64,000 bases of DNA, from the NCBI GenBank assembly GCA_034440635.1, contig JAOTON010000470.1, positions 62,001 to 126,000 of the forward strand. The letters run 5' to 3'. The notes beneath the pieces were generated by a model that had not been told where the DNA came from, searched no databases, and saw nothing but the letters and a program-made list of their open reading frames with translations. The translations under genes and the position numbers were made by a program. This document shows positions 24,901 through 36,900 of this stretch, one piece after another. The stretch's first letter is position 1; each line of letters begins with the position of its first letter. The stretch comes from Lepas anatifera (Eukaryota > Arthropoda > Thecostraca > Lepadidae).

Positions 24901-27900
24901 AATGCTACACGGAAGTGGTTTGTAGACTTGTCCGGGTGATTGTCATATTATTGTGCTCGAATGCGGACGAGCCGGCTTCTCGATCAGACCTTATTGGCGG
25001 CAGCAGCAGTGGCTTGCCGCAGCTGCTGCCGTCTCCAATGGTCCGTCACGACTGCATCCAAGCCACAAAGATATAACTTCTGTGCTTCTCGCTGGTGTTC
25101 CAGAAATGTTCTGTTTGCCGATGCCTTTGATGGTAAAACTCTGCTTTATATGTCAAACAATGTTGTCATGCCTTGTCCATACTTAAATATCTTCATGTTT
25201 TGTAGGCGCCTTCTGATCTCTTCCTTCAGGTTACAATGCTTCCTTATTTCACAGCGAACTTTGTACTTGTTTCTTGCTGTCACAGATGCTCTTCTGTAAG
25301 TCTCGGTAACTTCATCAGCGGTCGGTTCGAATTTTCAAGCTATTGAAACGTGAAATTGGTCCACTTCTCTGGCCTCCATCTCTTCAAGCTGCAGCATCAT
25401 AATGTGACCAACAACGTCAGCCCCAGTCGAGAGCTGGTTAAGCGGCAGCATACATGGCTTGACGGCGGCGCTAGGTGTGGTGTAGCTTCATTTTTCCCGA
25501 AATGCGGTATTCTCCTTGCTAGTGATAGCAAGACTAATCTAAATATAATCGACTGGCTCTTGCATACATTTTTATACTTGAAATTGATCCGCAGTGACTA
25601 CATACTTAGATACCTAATCTATATATGGCTGGCTGATCTTAATTGTACCTGCTTTGAAAGCAACCATTACCAATAATATTTAAAACTGCAAGCGAGAGAA
25701 ATCTAGATCATCTTGTGAAGGTAAATGTTCATTCATCGAATCCATAATAGGCTCAAATCCTATATCCAGCTCCTTTGGCTAATAGCTTCTTGACATAAGC
25801 GACGTAGCGGGACAGTGGTTGACGGCTGCGTCATGCGCGCCATCTATTATCATCTTTTAAGCTCAAACATCCCCGTCTTTCCACGGTACTTTATCAGGCA
25901 AGTATATATTTTAAGGAGTCAAAAAAGGTTTCAAATTGTTCACATTCAATGGTTTAAAAGTTCTGTGGCCCTTTCCATACATAAGTTGCATTTTATTGTC
26001 CGTGAGATATGAAAACATCGAAATTTTGGCAAACCGGAAGAATTTCAAACGGCTTGCGCGGGCAAATATTTTTCGAATTCGACATTTTAGACCAGAAAAT
26101 CGTGATCAGTGACCATTAATACATCAGAAAACACCCGGAAATCAAAGATCCTGTGAAAAAGTGGTGATCACGACATGGCCTAATGGAGAGCCAGTGCAAA
26201 CTCACCTCGAAGCGGAGATAAGAAGCAAAAATAGCCGTTATGTGTGCAAGTTATAACAGCAAGAACAAAGCGAATGGAACACCAACGAACCAATCTACCA
26301 GCCCAATGCAATTTTTTGCACCTTGTTGGTAATATGGGTCGATGGTGGTGTGACGTAGGGTTCGGTGGAAGAGCCGATGGAAGTATTTTTAACAAATTTT
26401 CATTGTAATATAACATATGTTTGAAGTTAATAAAGTTCCGAAAGAACACCTCCCCCATTGTCGCAAATATTTCGGGAGATGGGTAGCATGGACAGGCACT
26501 GGATTGCACACACAGAGAACCAACAAACATTGCAATGGGCATGACAGCACACGAAATAACGAGCCGGACATGCATAAAAATGGGTAACTTAAATGCCAAA
26601 AATATAAATCCGAGTGGTGGCCAAAATGGGTTGTTGCTAACCTATATTCTATTTTTCCGTGATGTTCATTGTTGATGTCGTTTCCAGTTTGATTCATTTG
26701 ATTCAATTAGTTTCAAAGTATCATAATTTTTAATGTTAGAATCTGTGGTGCTCCCTCCCAACTAATCCACATAGGAGTGGTACCTCTGACCGTCTACATC
26801 TCCCTTTTTATTATTGCGGCTCTCTACATTTCCCCCTTTCTTGTTACTGGATACCTTGCAACTAACCTCCATTTATATTCGGCGTTAAGTTCGTATCAAT
26901 ACCTCAAAGTGCAGTTCCAATCAATATCTCTACTGAAACCCTCGAAGTCCAGTTCTATCAATGAATTCACAAAAACCCTCTAAACTCAAGTGTTCTGTTG
27001 AAGCTGGCAATAAAAATATCTAAGTCTCCTCCTATCGATCCTCAATACATGCCCATTATCGCAATGAACACATGTATGCCCGGTATACTTGCTCGTCTTT
27101 GACTATCATTTCTACCCTATCGTGCGTGGCATAAACTTAATAAATAAAAATAATAAAAGTCCGAAAAACATTGAGCCAACAGCGATGGTGATGGCTGGGC
27201 CAGTCATTCCCCAGATCGGCACCATGGTGTACCGACCGCTCCCAATTTTCAGGCGTTAACATACAGTGCGGGGGCGTCCCAGGCCGCATCTGCTTCCAAG
27301 GGATTCGTCAGGCTAATCCTGGCAGCCGACAGGGTCGCCACCCTGACGGAACTGGGTAGCCGCGCCGCTACCCAATTGTCTCCCCTACATGATTCTGAGA
27401 GGAAATCGGGCTAATCCCGATACTATCAGGGCCTGTCCTGATAGGGTTGGCTAGGTCTACATCCAGCCAACCTCCTTTATAGCTCTCTCGTTCCTTTGGA
27501 CTTCTGCTTCGACATAATACTTCTACCTGGGTATTAGCGCCAACATATAGTTCATTCTAAGATGAACTATATGTCCCCTTTCTGACGCTAACCCCTTCCC
27601 TAGGGGGTCGTCACCGCTCCTAGGTCTTCGGACCGAGATCGTCATCCCCCGGTGTCATCCTCTTCTTCATCGTCTTCATCATCTTCTTCAAAATCTGCCC
27701 GTGGCAACAACAATAGAATTTGCGCCCATGGTAAATCCCGTGGGAGTTGTACACACCAGTTACGTCCCGCGAGCCAAAATGGAAGTGTGGTGTAATATCG
27801 TCATTCTTCATCACCTACTTATCATTCATCATCACCATCATCGTATCGTCATCATCAATAACTGCCTCCGGTTGAGCTGAATCCCTGGGAAGGGGGCATC

Positions 27901-30900
27901 TTCTCTTATCTTCTGCTCTGTATCTTGCGCCCTCCCTAACGCACCAGGGATTGACATGCCAAGGATGTCGTCACCTATCCCCCCTTTTCATTCCCCGTCC
28001 CAAGCTAGATGGAAGGGTCATCTACACTTGAGGGCCCAGATTTTTGAACGGAACCAATCTTTGAACAACTCGCCGGAACTCGATAATGCGGAGCCCTGGA
28101 TACTCTGAAAAAAACAACAACAAATCGGCACTGCGGTTCTTGGGGAGTAAAATGATAACTCATACGTCTTCACCTCCAATCTAGGTGTCTATCGGACCTT
28201 AAACTAGGAACCACTTATACCCCTTACAGCCGATGATGATGTATGAATAATGACCCATTCACTCACGCATCCTTACCAGCCCCCCTTTATACGATTGGAT
28301 CCCCTATTCTAGACAAATTTCCTCCACCCTCCGATATATGACGCCAAAGTTATCACCTCTAAGGAAGTCCCAGGCAACAATCCCTAGAATACGTTAAACA
28401 TCCCGTTACTGTAGGGGAGGGAACCGTTAATTTATAACAATGCTATGATTAGTTATCGAGTTCTTAGCGAGCCACCAAGATTGGTCCACAATTTCCGCCC
28501 CAATTTCAATCTCCTAATCTTATCAGTCGCCACGCCGGCTCGCTCATCTCCATCTCGCGAGCACATCTTTTGCTTGACTCTACTCTTAATCAATACCCTC
28601 ATGATAGTCGTCACTTCTATATACGGGCAAGTATACCGGCTCCCTAATATTTTAACTTCCTTACTTCAGCTTTATATAATCTAATGGTTATCATCCATTG
28701 TAAGATTCTAGCTCTCAGTTTTCTATACTAAAGTTCTATACACTCTTCGTACAAAAAAATCGATATTAGCGAGAGTAAACTAATCTATTGATAGGCTATT
28801 CACCACTCAACATACCCTTACTGTGATTGTATACTCCTAACATCTTGATTTACTTGAGCTCATTTACATTAAACTCAACAGGGCGATGGTCCGAAGTCTC
28901 GATGTGATCTCTGTGGGCTGTAAAGTACTAACAGTAGATACCATATCAGCCTCCGCCGCGGTAATCAATCATAAATATAAAGGAAATTACGTAACGTCAG
29001 GTCTAAGTAAAGACTTGCGCTGAGCAGGAAGTAAATTAATATTCCCAACCTTCATTCACCTCAATTTCTATCATCAATATACTTCAATTTCCCTTTTCCC
29101 TATAATGTGTAATTATATGATAAACAAATATAAACACAAATGAGCTTCAAATAAACAAATGAAGGCTTCTAAGAAAACGACAATAATTTATTCCGATGTG
29201 ATCATCACTGTGCATGCCTATGTATACCGTGGATTTTCGTGCAAGGATACGAAGCAGCAAATAGAGCCCGGAAATAAAATGAATAGATGAAAATATAAAA
29301 TAAAAGAAACTTCAATATCATTTACAATCATCAATAATTTACAATTATCAACGAATCACATCATCGATGTTCATTCACCATTTAGTATGTACGAAAACGC
29401 CTGAAGTTCAAGTATTAATTTACGTTAATGATGAAAAGTAAAATTAAAGGAGTGAGAACAAGCATGTTTCACTTTACTCCATTACTGTGTAGGCAAAATA
29501 TCAGCGGAGATCTCAAATTTATATGACATGACCCATCATATTACATGAGAACATGTTGTCCATTTTCGGTTATTAACCAAAGGTACAAAGCTGAAAAAAG
29601 GGGCTGATAAATGCTATTGCAAAACCAAAGATATAGAGCTGTAAAAGGGGCTGATATATGCTATTGCAAAACATGTATAGCTGTGTGTACCTGTTAACAT
29701 ATAAAATTGTCGTGTATGAAAATTAAACAAAGGTCAGCTAAAGGATCGTATATAAAGAATAACTAAACTTACTCATTTAGTATGGATACGCATATCTATC
29801 TTTCCGCTAATCTTTATCATTATTCTTCAACATCTTACTAGGCACGGAAGTACCTGACGAAAATGTTTATGACTCTAAAATGAAGAAAATGTGAAAACAG
29901 GCAAAGAAGCTGGAAAATATTTTTTCCGCGTCACAATTGCTGCTGGAAAGGCCACTATCAATCTGTTTTTCTATACATGTGTTCGATTCTCTAAAAAAAA
30001 TTACACATTGGTAAACATCATAATATGTGGTGCAGTGTAATTTCCTCAAACCTCTTTATGATCCAACTTATGCAGAGCCGCCCTGTAATACATCTGTACA
30101 TCGAACATGCTACAGCTCATGGTCACCGCTGCCACGGCCTGCCGTCGCAGCCGCTGCCGTCGACGCTGCGTCGGCAAATTCTCTCCGGCTCACCGGCGGA
30201 CGCTGTGACGTCACAGGGCACCGAGACACTGTCGGGTCTGTATGACCAAATAAAGCTATGTAGAAGGGGTTGCAGGTGATGGTACATCTACGATGCATCC
30301 TGAAGGGATATGTTGCAAAGAATTAACCAAAGGTATTTTCATAAGTTTTCGACACGATATTAGAGACTCTCCTAATAATATTGAAACGATCATCGCCTCC
30401 GTTTCACTTTCATTTACGTATGTTAATCTTCTCAATTTCTATTGAATGATACCCAAGATGATTTACATTACTTTACCTTTCACATACATTGAACGTTACA
30501 TTTTTTTCTTTCTCACATATAAATACATTCAGTTTACTTAATACTCATTTTGACTTATGAAGTTCCGATAATAAGGGGGGGTATGTAACATTTAAATACA
30601 ATTGGAGACATATTTTTCTCATCAATGGCATCATACTTTAATTATATCAACATTCGAGCTAATAATTTCAACGTACTATTCTCATTCCTAAAACATCGAC
30701 GGCGATCACGAGATTCAGCCTGCCTATGCGCGGTCCCATTTCACCGGAATCTTGCCAACGAAATAACACACATGAAAAAAAATCTTGCTGGACTTGCCGG
30801 TCTTCCTATGCGTGTGGAAGTGGGCTCGTGCACCCTGCGTTTTCCAGGTTTCTGTTACTTGGCAGTGCCCTGGGCAAAAATTGTTGGAGGGTGATCTCAA

Positions 30901-33900
30901 AATATTTACTAAGAAGCTTAAACATCCAAATTGGCAACACTAATGTTACAACAATTAGCAAAAAAATAATAGCTCTAGTTTATTAATGCAACATAAATGG
31001 TTTACTTTATCATATACTCATTATTATTCTGCATTGTTTTCAACGTAATTAAAGTAATTATCAAGTCTAACGAAATGCAAAGAACGACAGGCAGAAATTT
31101 ACTGGGTAAATGCTCCTCACTATTTCAAAATTTAACACACTATCACAGAATTTAACTAATAACTCATTACTTTGGAGGGGAGGTTTGTGTCATGGCGTGT
31201 GGTATTGTGCGATATATGTTTCCCCTCCTTGGGGCCCCTTCTACGTCGTTTTTAAACCCTAATCCTGCAGCTAAATTACCGTTACTAATTGCAATGCATG
31301 CATATTATATTAATATTACCTTTCTTAATTAATTTATGATTAATCATCAATATTTTACCTGTTCCTTGAGGAGCAATAATTAGCCTCTTATTTATTTGAT
31401 TTCTTATGCAAAGCCAATACTCAGAGAATCTTCTAGAATATGCGCTGTCAATTTATACGGAACCGATTGCATACACACTCATCAACGGATACTATCATAA
31501 ACCACAAGGGTCGCGCCTGTAGGGTGTGTTGCATTACCCCCCTGCCCCAAAAATTATATACTACTTACCACCAGCCGCTGCAGCAGTCAGCCACACGCCA
31601 TCGCCTCTCTCGTAGCCGGCTCGCGTTTCCTCAGAACGGTGATTTCCCCCTTTTAGTGCACTTTACGCGTTTCGCATTCAGTTCGATACGTGTAGCGATT
31701 CTGAGGAATAATAAGACGAATTTAAATGCTGTTACGTTCATTGCTGTTGCTAGTTTATTATAAAGGTTATTAAATATTAGTCCGTTTACGCATCTTACGC
31801 TATAAATCTTGCACGCACTCGCACTTTAATCATCCAATCAATATCTACGCTCAAGGCGGCAAGAAATCGAAATTACTCGATTATTATCGATTACTCTAAC
31901 CGTTTCATAGCACAAGTTATTAAGCTTATTAACATTATAACCGATATTCTTTCATCGGTTCTCAGTCCTCATTTTTTACCCTCACCCTTGTAAAAGCTTC
32001 GATAGCAAAGCGGGAATTTATTTTTATTTTGGACAGAGTGTTAGGCATTCAAAGAAACAAAACCAAAGCGATCAGTTGCATAGTGACCTTGATAACATAA
32101 AAATATAAATTACAATCTACGTTACGACCATGATTAGCAATTAGCATGTTAGTTTATGATAGGTTGGACTCTTCGTTCTCATATCTCACTGTATCGAAAA
32201 ATATACCACAAATTTGGTTGGACCACTCGCAATAAAACGTTCGTCGCTCTTGCGCCAGCTACATTTTTCAACATGTTTCGGAAATCCGCAGTCACCCAAC
32301 ATCACATCGTCCCCGATCAGACACACCTATTCCCCTGTTACTTTCCCCATTTGACATCCTATGTAATATCTGCAATAGCCTAGTACCGAAATTAAATGTT
32401 CGAGGTCTAGTTTCACTCCACGACATACGCCAATTTCAATCACATAGTTCCACCGAAATCAATATTTCGTCTAAAGTCTGGTCGAAAATTTGGAGGGGAA
32501 CTACTCATTTTGAACGGCTCGTTATTCCGGGTACTCACATTCCGTTGCTTTGTTGTTCCCCGCCCCCAGCGCTTGCCTCTGCCGCCGGCGCCCGCGACGA
32601 CACCCGCTCAGGACCCGAGCCGTTTGCAGAGTCTAGGCCTTCCAGACGGTGAAGGATGCATCCCCCTCCCTCCCTCAAAGGGGGAAGGGTGCGGGCCCGT
32701 CGACCTATTGCGCCGGAAATCGGCCCGATGGTCATACCTCCCCAGGGGGGATATGGGTAAGAAACCGTTTTTTACTCTTAAATCCCCCAAAAAGGTGAAA
32801 TCCACTACTCATTTAATGATTTTTCAATTCGACATAATTTTCCCCCATTTATCAATTTCGACCCGCCATTGCGTTCTCAAATGGTAGCCCCGGTCCACCT
32901 CGTGACACACGACGCCACAATGCCTGCTGAGCACTGACTGCTGATAGAAGCGGGTCAGGTACCACGGATGCTGGGGCCTGGTCCGGGAGGCCTAGAAAGA
33001 GGGGTGGGGCGCTCCCTGCAATTTTCGACCAGACTTAAGCCTACGTTAAAGCATGTGACATAGCTTAAAAAAAACTAAAATTTGACGGTACCCAGCTAAC
33101 CTATAACATTCCATACTTGGTGCCTACTGCACGCACACCCCAAAAATGTGTCACATCACAGGTGGGCCAAAAAGTGGAAAATTGGGCAAAATGAAAATCC
33201 TTCAACTCGACTGCGCCACCAAAAGTTTTTCAAAAATTGCATTTCTGATGTGTGCATTGTAATCAGCACCAAACAAATGCATCAAATCACCAGCAATCCA
33301 TTAATGTCCAATGAAATAACCAACATCCGGATCAGGCTATTGTAACCCTGTTTCGCATAAATTCCGGCTATCCCCTACTTAATCTCTCTCCTATCCCCTA
33401 GTGAAGAGAGAGAGAGAGAGAGAGAACGAGAACCTCTCTCTTCGTCGCCTGCCACTCTGCCGTCGGTGGCGACGTGGTGGGTGTGACACTCGATGGTCGA
33501 CGCTGTCACCATCGATCGGTCATTGCCAGCTCCGGAGGTCCAGTCCCGACGCCGAGGTGTTCACAGACTCGAGAGACACAGACGCCTGACCTGTATTCGG
33601 CCCACTCGTGCTCTGATCATCCATACTGATCTGCTGAGCGTCTCATAGCCCGCCAGCGGCTCATTTCGCCTTAATGAACAAAAAGAGCCGTGCTGGTGGT
33701 CACTATTCTCCTTATTGTTTCATTCGAGAATAACCAACCTTCTTTCCAGGCAACCTGCGTCAAAGTTGGGTGTGCGTCTTGCGCTTCAAACAGTCACTTT
33801 TGTTCTACAGGTTAAATCCAGGTAGATGGGGAAGACAATCTGGCTACGCCACACAATGCAGCCAAGTTTTTTTTATAAATTTCGTACAAGCTGTTCCCAG

Positions 33901-36900
33901 TACGGCTGCTGGTGTCAGGGTCTCACTCTCATCAAGGGACTTGTCACGGAGACCCCGACCCCACGGCCCGAACGAGCAACTCCCATAATGAAGGGCTAGG
34001 AATGCATTTATTAAAATTTTCCTCAGCTTTAAGACCACCCCCGCAGAGCGCTTAATCTACCCCTGCTTCAACCCTGTTGAGCAGTGATAATTTTTGCACA
34101 GTTTGTCCTCCCTGCACTGGTTTCAATGTTGAAAATGCGTCAAGCTTCCAAACTAAGCAGTGCCTTTATAGCTTGCATCCTGGTTGCACCATTATCTAAG
34201 ACTATAAGAAGCGAGCTTCTGTTTCTTTCTAGGCAACCTCATAAACTTTTGCATCCTTTGCAATCATTTTTGTCTGCTGAACAACTAGCCTTGTTTTATC
34301 TATTTCCGTTTTATTTTCTTTCAAAGGTTTCTCCCAATCGTCTGTTCATTAACTAGTCGCATCCGTACCTGTGCCATTCATCTGTCTTACTGTGCTGCAC
34401 CCAGCAGCGATGTGTTTTTGCCTTAGCTGCAGTGGCGGAGCCAGACTTCATTTGGTGGGCGGGGAGGGCTAAAGGGACTCTACCCTACCCCGCCCTTATC
34501 CCGAACAGCCTCTTTCTATGTGACAACTATGGACACTCAGATATGGGGGCTTGACCCTCCCCCAGCGCCTTGTAATCGACACTGCTGGGCTGCGTGGCAA
34601 GTAATTGATACTGCGTCTTACAGGTGCGCAGTTTTTGCGACAAATTCCTGGGGGTGCTTAATCAAAAGTTCCCTTTGTCTTTTCTTTATGTAAACACAAC
34701 AACTAGAGTCATATTATTTCAGCCCGGGGGACTGGAAAGGTGCTTTGAAGAATGCTGGGATACGCTGGTAACACTTCGGAAACTCATATCGTTTTCCTTC
34801 TTACCTAATTATCAGGCTTGACGTGTGATGTCTGTCTACTACTCTACGATACGGATTTCTGTGATAATTAACTTTGAAGAGGGCTTTGACTTATAACTTT
34901 GATTTTGATCTGAACAATGTGAACTCACTTCTTTGTGTGAATAATTTGTATAACCTGCATCACATTATTTGTCACATTATCCTTCAATTGAAGGATGGTT
35001 CAGTTAAGAAGACGCAATTTCAAGAAAAACACTTAGATTTTCTTTACCGTCCTTAAATATTTGTACATTGTATTTCATGTCATTACCCTTACGTTCATAG
35101 GGAAGAAGGTATATCAAACATCTTAATAAGCTAAGTGACTACGATAATGGCATCCTGAATAGCCCTGCCCCTAGTGACTTGGCAAACACATCGGCAATCA
35201 GAAAGGCCTGGTACAGCGCCTTCTTTTCAAGCAGCGTGAGGTGTATGTGCACAAGGAGGACGTTGTTCAGGCGGTAGAAACTGGATTTGGAGTCCGTAAA
35301 TAAAGCCTTTATCTCTCTCTCCCGCTCTCCCCCTCTCTATACCCATTCACATTTTCCACAGCTATGAAGATGTATTTACGCTAGGAAAGGAAATGTCCAA
35401 GGTGCAAACATGGGCCTGGAAAAGTTTTGTACCGGGACTATTTGCACTGGAAAGCGGTTTAATACAGCCTGATTTGCGGTGACCTGACCTGACCGAAGAT
35501 AATTGACCCTGGCTAGCTAATCGGATCCAAACAGCCAGACATTTTAGCCCACTGAGGCGGCAACACAAGACAAAAACTGTGCGCCCAAAACCATGGGCAT
35601 ATCTGATTTCACAGTCTTTGTTCCTGTGTGGATTATGCATTTATGAGTAAGACTGAGTTACAGCGCAAACAAATGCTGGTATAATGTCCATACAGTGTGA
35701 ACTGTTTATATGGAAAACGGCCATAAGGAGCTTTTGAGAAATTGCGTTTACAAAGATGCTCCTGCTAGGCACTCTGATGCAAATCTGTGTAGGATGGTAT
35801 TTCAATTTTTATGAATAAGTTATACAAAAAGTTTTCGATCTAAGTAATTGCTTGTTGGATGAAAATTGCCACAGGATATGCCTGCTCATCTTCTTACAAC
35901 AATTTTGCACGCAAATTTTCCCATGAACAGTAAGGTACGGAAACCTTTCGCAAGTGGATGACGAATAATACTTGTTGGGGTTTAACGACGCACCAACTGC
36001 TAGAGTCATACAGCGTCGCCAACTCTCACCCTGTTGGAGGGGATTTTGGGGATCAGATCGACTTATTCAGAGGCTCCGCCGGGACATGAACTCGGGACCA
36101 GTGGCCTAGAAGACAAGGGTGCTATCCACTAAGCCACCTTATCCCCAAGTGGATTACTACAAATAATTTATTTTTCTAAGTAAAAGAGCTTCATGAACAG
36201 TGTTTTTACAAAACTTTCACCGCGAGACTAAACCTGTGGCATCACCACGTGTTTCCACAGTCCCAAGCTGACGTGGAGGGACATGCAGCACCTGACCGTG
36301 CTGACGTCCAAGCGGAACTCGCTCTACGACCACAAGAAGCGCTACTTCTGGCACATGAATGGCGTGGGCCTGGAGTACAACCACCTCTTCGGGTTCGGCG
36401 TGATGGACGCTGGGGCGATGGTGGCGCTGGCCGCTAGATGGCAGGAAGTGCCCGCGCGTTACCACTGCCAGGCGGGCAGCGTCGTCAAGGACGAGTGAGT
36501 CTGGGTTGATGACGTCAGATGCCCTCGCCTGCGGGAAAAGGCAGTGGTCGGTACTAACTAAGGGAGGTCTGACCAGTACCTACGTCAGGAGCACGAGAGG
36601 CTGTTTGTTCACTATAATTTTAGCTTACTGGTAAATGTTCCACATATTTCTACGTTGGGGGATTTGGTATATTTAGAGCTCTGGAGGAGGCTAGCCACAC
36701 CACGATGACCTTTGATTTTAGAAGTTTTATGAAGTGTGTGCGTGGCATTTGCCTTGACCTCATGTATGTTTTTTTCAAGCCGTTAATAGCATTTTGAATT
36801 TTGATGCACGGGCGTGACAGGCGTTCGCCATTTACATAGTGTTTAGATAGTCTGCCATATCGCACATAATGAAAACGAGAATAATTTCCTATGTTAATGA

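Larger units (their letters stand above)
15440..26345. mobile_element. 10.9-kb foldback element with nested insertions
   Basis: Left arm 15440-17163 is the inverted counterpart of 21935-23510 plus 26191-26345. Landmarks found in both are: ACCCATATTACCAAC at the outer end, the GCAAGTTATAACARCAAGAAC stretch, the GGCATGGCATGCTTAAAA block, GAGGAGCGGAGCAAAGATGA and GTGGAAACTGGCGTTTCAGG near the centre. Arms are about 1.7 kb. The core is Penelope-like remnants between (TA)n tracts, and the right arm is interrupted by a second foldback (23511-26182). The outer target duplication could not be fixed. Long inverted arms with a variable core define foldback elements; the transposase group is unknown. 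Confidence 0.8.
11425..36260 (+). other. PC2 intron of 24.8 kb, loaded with transposons
   Basis: The donor is GTAAGT and the acceptor TGTTTCCACAG. No further exon is needed because the split codon AA/T restores the conserved EAN-P-LTWRD reading. The intron hosts a SINE, LINE and piggyBac-like remnants, two foldback elements and three Penelope-like fragments (see separate entries). Confidence 0.85.

Noticed and set aside
24486..25299. Overlapping open frames in the foldback centre as genes
   Set aside because: The same frames appear mirrored in both arms because of the inverted repeat, and they contain no known domain.
36217..36465. Minus-strand open frame over a PC2 exon
   Set aside because: It is the antisense shadow of the GC-rich convertase exon, whose plus frame matches a known family with correct splice phases.
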